Shown: positions 39,618 to 48,551 of the stretch, one piece after another
Numbering within the stretch: the first letter of the stretch is position 1
Layout: each line of letters begins with the position of its first letter
DNA from: Pseudomonas fluorescens
GTDB taxonomy: Bacteria; Pseudomonadota; Gammaproteobacteria; Pseudomonadales; Pseudomonadaceae
Length of the DNA stretch: 64,000 bases
Direction of reading: 5' to 3'
Assembly: GCF_001307275.1 (NCBI RefSeq)
Contig: NZ_CP012831.1
Span: 2,658,501-2,722,500 of the forward strand
Made by a program: the position numbers and the translations under genes
The notes under the pieces: model-generated
The model's input: only the letters and a program-made list of their open reading frames with translations
What the model was told of the DNA's origin: nothing
Database searches by the model: none

Positions 39618-41533
39618 CCGCTCGAACGCCTGCTGTACCGATGCTGTCCTCGGCGGAGCAACGCATCGCCGCCCGGCAACTGACCTTGGCGATGCTCGCT
39701 CTTGGCTTGCTCGCATTGGGCCTGGCATGGCGCGGCTGGTCGCCAGAGCAGAGCGGCGTCAGCCAACTGCTGTTGGGGTTCGCCTCGCTGTTGGTGGCGG
39801 TGCCGGTGATGCGTTCGGCCTGGTACAGCTTGCGGTACCCAAGCCTGCACGGAATCACTGACCAACTGATCGCCCTGGCGATGCTCGGCGCCTGGGCCAC
39901 CGGCGATCTGCTGACCGCGGCGTTGCTGCCGATCATCATGATCTTCGGCCATGTGCTGGAAGAGCGCAGTGTCATCGGTTCCCAAGAGGCGATCCATGCC
40001 CTTGGCCAACTGACCCGTAGCCAAGGTCGCAAGGTACAGGCCGACGGCTCGATCATCGACGTCGACAACGCGACGCTCCAGGTCGGCGATGTCGTGGAGG
40101 TGCGCGCCGGTGACCGGGTGCCGGCCGATGGTCGGGTGTTGTCCGGCCAGGCCAGCCTCGACACCGCGCCCATCACCGGTGAGTCGGTGCCGCTGGAGGC
40201 GGTGGTTGGCACGGAAGTCTTCGGTGGTGCGATCAACCTCGATGGCCTGCTGCGCCTGGAGGTGACCCGTACTGGCGAAGAGTCCACCTTGGGCAAGGTC
40301 ATCGCCCTGATGCAAAACGCCGAACGCTCCAAGCCACCCATCACCCGTTTGCTGGAACGCTACGCCGGCAGTTACCTGGTATTGGTGTTGTTACTGGCGG
40401 CAGTGACCTGGTTCGTGACCAACGATGCCCAGGCGATGTTGGCGGTATTGGTGGCGGCGTGTCCCTGCGCGTTGGTGCTGTCGGCGCCGGCCACCGCCAT
40501 TGCCGGGATCGCGGTGGCGGCGCGCCACGGGATCCTGATCCGCAGCTCGGCCTTTTTGGAAGAACTGGCGGACCTGACCTCGTTGGTCGTCGACAAGACT
40601 GGCACCTTGACCTATGGCGTGTTGCGCCTGCAATCCATCGAACCTGCCCAGGATGCTCACGCGTCGTTGTTGCTGCCGCTGGCTGCCAGCCTCGGGTCGG
40701 CCAGCAGTCATCCGGTCAGTCGTGCCTTGGCGGGGCTGGTGGAACAGGACAACTGCCTGGCCCTGACGGACATTCGTGAGCGCCAGGGGTTGGGTGTGGT
40801 CGCGATGACGGCTCAGGGCGAAGCGGCCCTCGGTCGGCCGGAGTTGTTTGCACAGTTGGGCATTCAAACCCCAGCGGTTCCTGAGCACGACGGCCCGATT
40901 GCCGGTCTGGCGCTGGATGGGCAGTTCCTCGCCTGGTTGCTGTTGGCCGACAGCGTCAAGCCGGAGGCACAGGTGGCCATGGCCGAGTTGCGCGAGTTGG
41001 GTCTGGGCCGTCAGTTGCTGTTGACCGGCGACCGCCAGAGCGTGGCCACGACCCTGGCCCGGGATGTCGGCATCGGCGATGTGCAAGCCCAGGCCTTGCC
41101 GGAAGACAAACTCAAGCGGGTCATGGCAGAAATCGACCATGGGTTCCGCCCGATGGTGGTGGGCGATGGCATCAACGATTCCCTGGCGCTCAAGGCCGGG
41201 GTGGTGGGCGTCGCCATGGGAGCCGGTGGTGCAGACATCGCCCTGGCGTCAGCAGACATCGTGCTGATCGGCAGCGACCTGCGGCGCCTCGGCACCTGCG
41301 TACGATTGAGTCGCCAGTGTCGGCGCACGTTGCAGGTCAACGTGATCATTGGCCTGGGCTGGACGCTGGCCATCGTTGCCTTTGCCGCCTTCGGCTGGCT
41401 TGGCGCGGCGGGGGCGATGATCGCTGCGCTGCTGCACAATCTCAGTACCCTGCTAGTGTTAGGTAATGCCGGGCGCTTGCTGCGGTTCCAGGAGCCACTG
41501 CTCAAGATCCAAGCGAAGGGCACCGTTGGGTAG
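39614..41533 (+). CDS. P1B-type heavy-metal-transporting ATPase without N-terminal metal-binding domain
   Basis: This ATPase has 639 residues. The actuator motif is TGES (188-191), the transmembrane metal site CPC (283-285), the phosphorylation site DKTGTLT (from 327), SSHPVS the HP motif and GDGINDS the hinge. The N-terminal HMA ferredoxin-like domain of ZntA/CopA is absent. In the last membrane pair, HNLSTLLVLGNAGRLL replaces the Asp of ZntA-type Zn/Cd pumps by Asn, so the metal is uncertain. It is the last gene of the triple-SPFH operon, and the His-rich SPFH protein may deliver metal in place of the missing domain. Confidence 0.9.
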   Translation: MTARTPAVPMLSSAEQRIAARQLTLAMLALGLLALGLAWRGWSPEQSGVSQLLLGFASLLVAVPVMRSAWYSLRYPSLHGITDQLIALAMLGAWATGDLLTAALLPIIMIFGHVLEERSVIGSQEAIHALGQLTRSQGRKVQADGSIIDVDNATLQVGDVVEVRAGDRVPADGRVLSGQASLDTAPITGESVPLEAVVGTEVFGGAINLDGLLRLEVTRTGEESTLGKVIALMQNAERSKPPITRLLERYAGSYLVLVLLLAAVTWFVTNDAQAMLAVLVAACPCALVLSAPATAIAGIAVAARHGILIRSSAFLEELADLTSLVVDKTGTLTYGVLRLQSIEPAQDAHASLLLPLAASLGSASSHPVSRALAGLVEQDNCLALTDIRERQGLGVVAMTAQGEAALGRPELFAQLGIQTPAVPEHDGPIAGLALDGQFLAWLLLADSVKPEAQVAMAELRELGLGRQLLLTGDRQSVATTLARDVGIGDVQAQALPEDKLKRVMAEIDHGFRPMVVGDGINDSLALKAGVVGVAMGAGGADIALASADIVLIGSDLRRLGTCVRLSRQCRRTLQVNVIIGLGWTLAIVAFAAFGWLGAAGAMIAALLHNLSTLLVLGNAGRLLRFQEPLLKIQAKGTVG

Positions 41534-41683
41534 GGTCAGCGAACTGCGCGTTGTACTTGCAGTCTGCTATTGGAGAGGGCGTGCCAGCGCAGGAGTTACC
41601 CGCCACAGGAGTGATTTGGGACAGCGATAGAAAAAGGCTATAAATTCGATAGCCTGCTATTTTTCTAGCATGGTCTACCCTCA

Positions 41684-41699
41684 TTTCAGACGTCTGAAA
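41684..41699. promoter_or_regulatory. perfect 16-bp palindrome TTTCAGACGTCTGAAA before cfaB
   Basis: The two 8-bp halves are exact reverse complements with no spacer. The palindrome ends 15 bp before the cfaB start and just ahead of its AAGGGGG ribosome-binding site. It could be a repressor operator or an mRNA hairpin. Confidence 0.5.
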
Positions 41700-41714
41700 C
41701 AAGGGGGATTTTCC

Positions 41715-42902
41715 ATGCTCGCGCAACTTCCACCGGCCTTACAGAATCTGCATTTACCGCTTCGGCTGCGGCTCTGGGATGGCCATGAATTTTCACTGGG
41801 GGCCGACCCCAGCGTCACGATTGTGGTCAAGGACCCACAAATGGTCGCGCAATTCACCCACCCCAGCCTGGACGCATTGGGGGCGGCGTTTGTCGAAGGT
41901 AAACTGGAACTCGAAGGCCCGATCCACGAAGTCATTCGGGTCTGCGATGAATTGAGCCAGGCCTTGGTCGAGGACGATCCCGACAACCAGCCGGTGCGCT
42001 CGGTCCACGACAAGGAAACCGACGCCAAGGCGATCTCCTACCACTACGATCTTTCCAACGCGTTTTATCAGCTATGGCTCGACAGCGACATGGCCTATTC
42101 CTGTGCCTATTTCGAGACGGGCAGCGAAACCCTCGAGCAGGCCCAGCAAGCCAAGTTTCGCCACCTGTGTCGCAAGCTGCGATTGCAACCGGGTGACTAC
42201 CTGCTGGATGTCGGTTGCGGATGGGGCGGCCTGGCGCGTTATGCCGCGCGGGAGTTTGGTGCCAAAGTCTTCGGCATTACCCTGAGCAAGGCGCAGCTGG
42301 CGTTGGCCCGGGAACGGGTCAAGGCCGAAGGCCTGGAGGATCAGGTCGAGTTGCAACTGCTGGACTACCGCGACCTGCCCCAGGACGGCCGCTTCGACAA
42401 AGTAGTCAGCGTGGGTATGTTCGAGCATGTCGGCCACGCCAACCTCGAGCAGTACTGCAAGACGCTGTTCGGCGCCGTGCGCGAAGGTGGGTTGGTGATG
42501 AACCATGGCATCACCGCCAAGCACACCGACGGGCGTCCGGTCGGTCGCGGCGCGGGCGAGTTCATCGAGAAGTACGTATTCCCCAACGGCGAGCTGCCGC
42601 ACCTGTCGATGATTTCCGCGCAGATCAGTGAAGCGGGGCTGGAGATCGTCGATGTGGAAAGCTTGCGCATGCACTATGCACGCACGCTCGATCACTGGAG
42701 TGAACGCCTGGAGGACAACCTCGAGGCAGCGTCGAAGGAAGTGCCGGAGCAGGCATTGCGGATCTGGCGTCTGTACCTGGCCGGGTGCGCCTACGCGTTC
42801 GCCAAGGGCTGGATCAACCTGCATCAGATCCTGGCGGTGAAGGCCCATGCCGACGGTAGCCATGAGCTGCCATGGACCCGCGACGACATCTACACCCCTT
42901 AG
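41715..42902 (+). CDS. cfaB: cyclopropane-fatty-acyl-phospholipid synthase
   Basis: This enzyme methylenates cis-unsaturated acyl chains of membrane phospholipids with SAM, usually on entry into stationary phase. It has 395 residues, matching P. putida CfaB. The N-terminal lipid-binding domain is followed by [23 protein letters not shown] motif [30 protein letters not shown] and [17 protein letters not shown]. The start at 41715 follows AAGGGGG. The 181-bp upstream region holds a GGCTATAAATT stretch that may be the RpoS-type -10 element, plus the palindrome at 41684. It ends overlapping the end of the convergent cardiolipin synthase by 4 bp. Confidence 0.93.
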   Translation: MLAQLPPALQNLHLPLRLRLWDGHEFSLGADPSVTIVVKDPQMVAQFTHPSLDALGAAFVEGKLELEGPIHEVIRVCDELSQALVEDDPDNQPVRSVHDKETDAKAISYHYDLSNAFYQLWLDSDMAYSCAYFETGSETLEQAQQAKFRHLCRKLRLQPGDYLLDVGCGWGGLARYAAREFGAKVFGITLSKAQLALARERVKAEGLEDQVELQLLDYRDLPQDGRFDKVVSVGMFEHVGHANLEQYCKTLFGAVREGGLVMNHGITAKHTDGRPVGRGAGEFIEKYVFPNGELPHLSMISAQISEAGLEIVDVESLRMHYARTLDHWSERLEDNLEAASKEVPEQALRIWRLYLAGCAYAFAKGWINLHQILAVKAHADGSHELPWTRDDIYTP

Positions 42903-44338
42903 AGAATCGGGGAAATAAGCCGGGCGATCCGCATGCCGACCTTCTGCAGGCGGTGGGTCTCCCGGCTTTCCTGTTTGTCGATTTCCTGGGCTTGGGCGAA
43001 GTCCTCTTCAAGCATTTGCTCGACCTCACTGGCGAACGGGATATCCACGGTGAGCAGCATGACTTCGAAGTTCAAGCGGAACGAACGGTTGTCCAGGTTC
43101 GCACTGCCAATGGCGCTGATTTCCCGGTCGATCAACACCACTTTCTGATGCAGGAAGCCCGGCCCATAACGGAACATCCGCACACCGGCCCGTACCGCTT
43201 CAAACGCGTACAGGCTGGACGCTGCGTAGACGATCTTGTGGTCGGGCCGCGAGGGCAGCAGGATGCGCACATCCACGCCGCGCAGTACCGCCAGGCGCAA
43301 GGCTGCGAACACCGCTTCGTCGGGGATGAAGTAGGGCGTGGTGATCCAGACGCGCTCGCTGGCGGCGTGAATGGCCTCGACGAAAAACAGCGAGCAGGTT
43401 TCATAGGCGTCGGCCGGGCCGCTGGCCAGCAACTGGCAAAGCACACCATCGTCCGGATAGCTGTCCGGCAGGATCAGTGGGGGCAGGGAACGGGCCGCCC
43501 AGAACCAGTCTTCGGCGAACGACTCTTGCATGCTCGCCACCACCGGCCCGCACACTTGCACATGGGTGTCGCGCCAGGGCGCCAAGGGTGGTTTATCGCC
43601 CATGTATTCGTCACCGACGTTGTGCCCGCCGACGAAGCCTTGCACGCCGTCCACCACCACGATCTTGCGATGGTTGCGAAAGTTGACCTGGAATCGGTTG
43701 AGCCAGCCGCTGCGGGTGGCGAACGCTTTTACGTGGACGCCACCGTCGCGCAAGGCTTGCACGTAGCGGTGGGGCAGGGAGTGGCTGCCAATGCGGTCAT
43801 AGAGCAGGTACACGGCCACGCCTTCGGCGGCTTTCTTCAAGAGCAGCGTGTGCAGGCGTTGACCGAGGCGGTCGTCATGGACGATGAAGAACTGGATCAG
43901 CACGGCCTCTCGTGCCTGCTCGATGGCCTGGAAAATCGCCTCGAACGTGGCGTGGCCGTTGACCAGCAAACGCACCTGATTATTGGCCAGGCACGGTGTG
44001 CGTCCGAGTTTCGGCATGGCCCGTAACGAGGCATAGGCCTGGGAGGCGCGAGCGGTCAGGGCTTCTTCGACCCAGGGGCGCCAGTTCAACTCGGAGATTG
44101 CCTTGCGCATTTCTTCGTTGGCTTGCCGGCGAGCCTTGATGTAACCATCGAACGTGCTGCGGCCGAACACCAGGTAAGGAATCAACGTCAGGTAGGGAAT
44201 AAAGGTCAGCGACAGGGCCCAGGCAATCGATCCTTGGGCGGTGCGCACCGTCAGCACGGCGTGGACGGCGGCAATGGAACCCAGGGTGTGGAGCAGCGCG
44301 ATCAGGTAACCGAAAACATGCGGGCCGAAATAATCCAT
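42899..44338 (-). CDS. clsA: cardiolipin synthase A
   Basis: This inner-membrane phospholipase-D-superfamily enzyme condenses two phosphatidylglycerols to cardiolipin. Two N-terminal transmembrane helices ([36 protein letters not shown]) precede two HKD motifs, HRKIVVVD and HQKVVLID, each followed by a conserved Gly-x-x-Asn segment ([18 protein letters not shown]). The length of 479 residues is normal. The start at 44338 has AAGG at 7 bp. The 4-bp tail-to-tail overlap with cfaB pairs two membrane-lipid modification genes. Confidence 0.93.
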   Translation of the reverse strand: MDYFGPHVFGYLIALLHTLGSIAAVHAVLTVRTAQGSIAWALSLTFIPYLTLIPYLVFGRSTFDGYIKARRQANEEMRKAISELNWRPWVEEALTARASQAYASLRAMPKLGRTPCLANNQVRLLVNGHATFEAIFQAIEQAREAVLIQFFIVHDDRLGQRLHTLLLKKAAEGVAVYLLYDRIGSHSLPHRYVQALRDGGVHVKAFATRSGWLNRFQVNFRNHRKIVVVDGVQGFVGGHNVGDEYMGDKPPLAPWRDTHVQVCGPVVASMQESFAEDWFWAARSLPPLILPDSYPDDGVLCQLLASGPADAYETCSLFFVEAIHAASERVWITTPYFIPDEAVFAALRLAVLRGVDVRILLPSRPDHKIVYAASSLYAFEAVRAGVRMFRYGPGFLHQKVVLIDREISAIGSANLDNRSFRLNFEVMLLTVDIPFASEVEQMLEEDFAQAQEIDKQESRETHRLQKVGMRIARLISPIL

Positions 44339-44479
44339 GGGGCAGCCTTGCTCCTGAAGTTTCAATGCTTAACAGACCATGTTCCGTGACGAATGTCGCT
44401 ATTTAATTCACAGGTCCGGGCCCTGAACCGAACCCCGTGGAAGGCGTCTAACGGCCACTTGTCCTCTGGAGTTCGTGTA

Positions 44480-45001
44480 ATGAATGTTCGTCTGCTGGGT
44501 GTGGCCTTGGCGATGGGTTTGTCGGTTCCGATGGCGGCTCAGGCGCAGATGCTCCAGCCGGGTTTGTGGGAATTGACCACCAGCAATATGAAGGTCGATA
44601 ACCAGAACCTGCCGGACCTGCAACTGATCCTCGGCCAGTTGCAAACCCAGATGACCCCGGAGCAACGGGCGATGCTGGAAAAGCAGGGGATTACCATGGG
44701 GGGTAAAGGCATTCGCGTGTGCCTGACCCCGGCGCAGGTGCAAACCAATGACATTCCGCTGCAAGACCCGCAATCGGGTTGCAAGCAGCAGATCACCGAG
44801 CGCACCGGCAATCAGTGGAAGTTTCGCTTCAGTTGCCCGAAAGCCCAGGGTAATGGGGTCGCGACATTCCAGAGTGATCGTGAATTCACCACCAAGGTCA
44901 ACGGCACGTTCAATGCCACCGGCATCCAGCAGAACGGTAGCCTCGACACTCGCGCGGTCTGGCTGGGGCAGGATTGCGGGACGGTCAAACCGAGGGCTTG
45001 A
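44480..45001 (+). CDS. DUF3617 exported protein
   Basis: This 173-residue protein has a signal peptide (LGVALAMGLSVPMAAQAQ) and a mature DUF3617 domain starting QPGLWELTTSNMKVD. Cysteines in RVCLTP, SGCKQ, FSCPK and QDCG probably form two disulfides, giving a periplasmic beta-rich fold. GGAG precedes the ATG at 44480. The function of the family is unknown. It is a single gene followed by a REP doublet. Confidence 0.83.
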   Translation: MNVRLLGVALAMGLSVPMAAQAQMLQPGLWELTTSNMKVDNQNLPDLQLILGQLQTQMTPEQRAMLEKQGITMGGKGIRVCLTPAQVQTNDIPLQDPQSGCKQQITERTGNQWKFRFSCPKAQGNGVATFQSDREFTTKVNGTFNATGIQQNGSLDTRAVWLGQDCGTVKPRA

Positions 45002-45028
45002 AGCTCATTTGAAATAATCGCTTGGTGA

Positions 45029-45120
45029 GCCTGTGGGAGCCAGGCTTGCTCGCGATGCAGACAATTCGGTGAGTCGCCAAGGACGTCACCGTTCATCGCG
45101 AGCTTTGCTCCCACACAGGC
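45029..45120. repeat. REP doublet abutting the end of the metal-binding protein gene
   Basis: The arms GCCTGTGGGAGCCAGGCTTG (from 45029) and the reverse complement ending at 45120 flank a 38-bp spacer. The right arm stops one base before the convergent stop codon at 45122, so the element is the effective 3' end of the zinc importer operon. Confidence 0.86.
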
Positions 45121-45121
45121 T

Positions 45122-45997
45122 CTAAGGCCGACTCAGTGCCTCGTACAACGTATTGAGGTTGTATTCGAACAGGCCGGTGAACGTGCTCGCCGGTCCGCTG
45201 GCGGCGAGTGCGTCGGAGTACAGCGTGCCGCCGATGTGAGCGCCGCTCTCGTCGGCGATCTGCTTGAGCAGGCGCGCGTCCTTGATGTTTTCCATGAACA
45301 CCGCTTTGACTTTCGCCTGACGGATCTGGGTAATCAGTGCCGCGACTTCTGCCGCCGACGGTTCACGTTCGGTGGATAACCCCTGGGGCGCCATGAACTC
45401 GATGCCATAGGCCTGGCCCAGGTAACCGAATGCATCGTGGGACGTCACGATCTTGCGATTACCGGCAGGCAATGCGCCGAGCTTGGCCTTGGCTTCGGCG
45501 AGTAGGGCGTAGATTTTCTTCAGGTATGCCTGGCTGTTGCGTTCGTAGTCGGCCTTGTTGGCCGGGTCGGCAGCTTCCAGTGCCTTGGTGATGTTGCTGA
45601 CATACAGCTCGGCGTTCGCCAGGTTGTGCCATGCGTGCGGGTCGGGGATGGTCTCACCGTCCTCATCCAGTGACCGGGGGATGACGCCACGGCTGGCGCT
45701 GATCACCGGGACGCTGGTTTCGGTGCTGGTCACCAGGCGGTCCAGCCACGGCTCGAAGCCCAAGCCATTCTTGATGATCAGTTTCGCCCTGAGCAATGCC
45801 TTGGCGTCGTCTGGGGTGGGTTCGTAGGTGTGTGCATCGGCGTCCGGCCCGACCATGTTGGTGATTTGAATATGCTCACCACCGACCTGTCGGGTCATGT
45901 CGGCGAGGATGCTGAAGCTGGTCACCACCTGGAGTTTTTCGGCGGCGGACAGGGACATGGACAGCATCAGACTGATTAGCACGAGCAGTACGCGCAT
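45122..45997 (-). CDS. zinc/manganese-type ABC transporter substrate-binding protein (ZnuA/AztC-like)
   Basis: This 291-residue cluster-9 metal-binding protein has a signal peptide (VLLVLISLMLSMSLSAAE). Metal ligands are expected from HTYEPTPDD, DPHAWHNL, TSHDAFGY and the C-terminal Asp in GTLYSDALA. The acidic His-rich loop of E. coli ZnuA is missing, as in AztC/TroA-type proteins, so zinc versus manganese cannot be settled by sequence alone. The folE2 and Zur box upstream in the same operon argue for zinc. The start at 45997 has GAGGTG 7 bases upstream; a longer open frame lies in the permease gene. Confidence 0.88.
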   Translation of the reverse strand: MRVLLVLISLMLSMSLSAAEKLQVVTSFSILADMTRQVGGEHIQITNMVGPDADAHTYEPTPDDAKALLRAKLIIKNGLGFEPWLDRLVTSTETSVPVISASRGVIPRSLDEDGETIPDPHAWHNLANAELYVSNITKALEAADPANKADYERNSQAYLKKIYALLAEAKAKLGALPAGNRKIVTSHDAFGYLGQAYGIEFMAPQGLSTEREPSAAEVAALITQIRQAKVKAVFMENIKDARLLKQIADESGAHIGGTLYSDALAASGPASTFTGLFEYNLNTLYEALSRP

Positions 45998-46008
45998 CGG
46001 GAAACACC

Positions 46009-46875
46009 TCATTGGGATGTGAGCAAGGGCGGGCGGCGCAGCAAACCGTGCACCGGCCCGAATACCACCGACAGCAGATACGACACGCCCGCCACCAGAA
46101 CGATGGACGGTCCGCTGGGCAGTGAGTAATAGAACGACAACAGCAGGCCGAGCCAAACCGAGAGGCAACCGAGCAGCGCGGCGATTAGCATCAGCAGCGG
46201 CAGGCGACGGCTCCAGAATCGCGACGCGGCGGCCGGCAGCATCATCAGGCCGACGACCATCAACGCGCCGATGGCCTGGAAACCGATCACCAGGTTCAGC
46301 ACCACCAAGGTCAGGAACACGCCGTGGGCCAACGGGCCGAGACGACTGACGGTTTGCAGGAACAGCGGGTCGAGGGTATCGAGCAGCAGCGGTCGATAAA
46401 TCAACGCCATCGCCACCAGGCTGGCGCCGGAAACCCACAACATGCCGGTGAGTGTGGGGCCGTCCACCGCCAAGGCCGAGCCAAACAGCAGGTGCAGCAA
46501 GTCCAGGCGTTTGCCGGCCATGCCGAGGATCAACACGCCGGCCGCCAGGGAAATGGGATAAATCGCCGCGAGGCTGGCGTCCTCTCGTAGGCCGGTGCGC
46601 CGGGTAATCCAGGCGGCAAGCCCGGCCATGCTCAGGCCCGCGCCCAGGCCGCCCAGGGTCAAGGCGGGCAGGCTCAGCCCGGCAAACCAGAAGCCCAGGG
46701 CGGCGCCGGGCAGGATGCCGTGAGCCACGGCGTCACCGATCAGGCTCATGCGCCGAAGGATCAGGAACACCCCCAACGGCGCCGTGCTGCACGCCAACAC
46801 CAGGCCACCCAGCAGGGCCCGACGCATGAAGACGAACTCTTGAAAGGGTTGCCAGAAATGCGTGGCCGTGAGCAT
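46009..46875 (-). CDS. metal ABC transporter permease (ZnuB family)
   Basis: This permease of 288 residues has eight or nine membrane helices (for example LLGGLVLACSTAPLGVFLIL and ALMVVGLMMLPAAASRF). LRRMSLIGDAVAHGILPGAALGFW is the conserved cytoplasmic loop of the ABC-3 family. The ATG overlaps the ATPase stop (TGATG). It works with the neighbouring ATPase and binding protein to import zinc or a related ion when zinc is scarce. Confidence 0.9.
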   Translation of the reverse strand: MLTATHFWQPFQEFVFMRRALLGGLVLACSTAPLGVFLILRRMSLIGDAVAHGILPGAALGFWFAGLSLPALTLGGLGAGLSMAGLAAWITRRTGLREDASLAAIYPISLAAGVLILGMAGKRLDLLHLLFGSALAVDGPTLTGMLWVSGASLVAMALIYRPLLLDTLDPLFLQTVSRLGPLAHGVFLTLVVLNLVIGFQAIGALMVVGLMMLPAAASRFWSRRLPLLMLIAALLGCLSVWLGLLLSFYYSLPSGPSIVLVAGVSYLLSVVFGPVHGLLRRPPLLTSQ

Positions 46876-47543
46876 CAGGCCACCCACGCATGGGGTTGTT
46901 GGGCGATCAAATCGACACTGCGGCCCAGCACGCAGCCGGTGTTTTTGATCAGCAGCGTATGGGGGACATGTTGGCGTACCGCTGCCAGATCATGACACAC
47001 CACTACGAGGGTTCGGCCTGCTGCGTGCCAGCGATGGATGTGTTTCCACAGTAGCGCCTGGCCTTGTTCGTCGAGGGCGGCGTGGGGTTCGTCGAGCAAC
47101 AGCAAGGGCGCTTCGGCCAGGCTCAGGCGAGCGAGCAGGGCGCGTTGCAGCTCGCCTCCCGACAGCGCCATGAGCGGACGCTGCTCAAGGCCGTTCAATG
47201 CCCAATCGTCCAGTACGGTCTGCAGTAACTGTCTACGCATGGCTGGCGTGTGGCGATTGCCCCAAGAACCGGCCGCCACCAGGTCTTGCAAGTTGATGGG
47301 GAATTGCCGATCCAGATGTTGCTGCTGGGGCATGAATGAGACGCCACCACGTCGTGGAACATTCAAGGCGACTTTGCCGGCCAGCGGCTTTTGCAGCCCC
47401 GCGAGCACTTTCAACAGGCTGCTTTTGCCCGAGCCGTTGGCACCGATGATGGCGGTGAGGCTGCCTGCCGGTCGCTCCATGGCGAGGGGCGGGGTGAGGG
47501 GTTGTCCGGGTGCACCCCAGCGCAGTGCTTGGCAGTCGATCAT
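46875..47543 (-). CDS. metal ABC transporter ATP-binding protein (ZnuC family)
   Basis: This 222-residue ATPase has Walker A GANGSGKSS, a Q-loop in FMPQQQHLD, the signature LSGGELQRALLARL, Walker B LLLLDEP and the switch His in VCHDLA. It overlaps folE2 by 4 bp and the permease by 1 bp, so all four genes form one operon read from the Zur box at 48468. Confidence 0.91.
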   Translation of the reverse strand: MIDCQALRWGAPGQPLTPPLAMERPAGSLTAIIGANGSGKSSLLKVLAGLQKPLAGKVALNVPRRGGVSFMPQQQHLDRQFPINLQDLVAAGSWGNRHTPAMRRQLLQTVLDDWALNGLEQRPLMALSGGELQRALLARLSLAEAPLLLLDEPHAALDEQGQALLWKHIHRWHAAGRTLVVVCHDLAAVRQHVPHTLLIKNTGCVLGRSVDLIAQQPHAWVA

Positions 47544-48436
47544 GATGGCTCCCGGGTCCAGCGGCTTTGCGCCACGGCGTCGTGGGCATGAAGGCTTTCG
47601 GCGTGAACGACGCGTACATCCAGGGCGGTGATCTCCGATGAGCGGGCCAGGGCCGTGCTCAATCGCCGCGCGGCGTCTTCGCAGAACATCAGGTTTTGCC
47701 CGTTGGCCAGGGCGAAGGCTTGTTCATCGGCGCGTTTCACGGCGGTCTGCACGGCGGTGCCAAGGGCTGCTTCGGCTTGGTTGATGAATGACTGCAGTGG
47801 TAATTCGTCGACAGCGGTGTCCAGACGCAGGGTCAAAGTCGCCGTGCTGCGCTGGCTATGCGGGGTGGCAACAATGCCGTTCGATGAGCCCAGCCAGGCG
47901 AGAATTTCGGCATGCTCAAGTTTCTTGTTAGCGAAGTCGTCGACAAATTGCTGTTGGATCAACTGCCGGGCAAGGGCTGCCGAACAAGGGCAAGTCGAGG
48001 AATAGGGGATCTGAATTTTCAGTTCCACGTGGAACATTGTGTTTTTCAACTGAGCTTCGATGCTCACCGGATAACCTTTCCAGCCTGCCAACGGGCTGAT
48101 TAGCGCCGGACGTTTGAGCAGTAGATTGGTATGCACGCTGAGCGAAGCCGCATGGGATAAGCCTTCATGGCTATCAAGAAATTGCTCCAGGATTCGGCGC
48201 AATAGCGCTGGAGAAAGTGGCGTCTCTTCCAGTAACCCCAGCGCCAGATATAAGCGCGACATATGAATGCCGCGTGCCTCGCTGTCATCGAGGCTCACAC
48301 CGGCGTCGACCGTTGCGCTGAGGCGCTGGCCATCAATCAACACCGGCGTTGCGATACCACACATGCCTACCCAATCAAGGGGTAGGGTTTGATGTGAAAC
48401 CTGCGCAGCCACATCGGGCAGCGTTAACGCATTCAT
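47540..48436 (-). CDS. folE2: GTP cyclohydrolase FolE2 (type IB)
   Basis: FolE2 opens GTP to dihydroneopterin triphosphate for folate synthesis and can use metals other than zinc. Many bacteria therefore express it from Zur control when the zinc enzyme FolE fails. It has 298 residues. Family motifs are CPCSAALAR with the catalytic Cys and PHSQRSTATL. The start at 48436 (MNALTLPDVAAQV) is 31 bp from a perfect Zur box. The coding sequence contains a perfect parS palindrome at 48022-48035. Confidence 0.93.
   Translation of the reverse strand: MNALTLPDVAAQVSHQTLPLDWVGMCGIATPVLIDGQRLSATVDAGVSLDDSEARGIHMSRLYLALGLLEETPLSPALLRRILEQFLDSHEGLSHAASLSVHTNLLLKRPALISPLAGWKGYPVSIEAQLKNTMFHVELKIQIPYSSTCPCSAALARQLIQQQFVDDFANKKLEHAEILAWLGSSNGIVATPHSQRSTATLTLRLDTAVDELPLQSFINQAEAALGTAVQTAVKRADEQAFALANGQNLMFCEDAARRLSTALARSSEITALDVRVVHAESLHAHDAVAQSRWTREPS
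48022..48035. other. parS site inside folE2
   Basis: GTTCCACGTGGAAC is identical to the site at 38574. It lies in the folE2 coding region, where it encodes part of the segment MFHVEL on the minus strand. Confidence 0.88.
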
Positions 48437-48467
48437 GGTCAAGGCCCATCGAAGGTTAAAATTAGAT

Positions 48468-48480
48468 GTTATAGTATAAC
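48468..48480. promoter_or_regulatory. Zur box upstream of folE2-metal importer operon
   Basis: GTTATA-G-TATAAC is a perfect palindrome with a one-base centre and agrees with the gammaproteobacterial Zur consensus. It lies 31 bp upstream of the folE2 start, so zinc-loaded Zur would block this promoter. Confidence 0.88.
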
Positions 48481-48536
48481 AGTTAATTTCAAGAAACCTT
48501 TTCCATGAAAGGAGTTTCATCTCCCCGCATGTTCAC

Positions 48537-48550
48537 GTTCCACGTGAAAC
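48537..48550. other. parS-like site (one mismatch) between folE2 and the small exported protein gene
   Basis: GTTCCACGTGAAAC differs from the perfect palindrome by one base and equals the hybrid form accepted by ParB proteins such as Spo0J. It is 502 bp from the parS in folE2 and directly after a stop codon. Confidence 0.75.
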
Positions 48551-48551
48551 A

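Noticed and set aside
45998..46438. N-terminal extension of the metal-binding protein frame
   Set aside because: It lies within the permease gene and lacks a signal peptide; the start at 45997 has a ribosome-binding site and a proper signal sequence.
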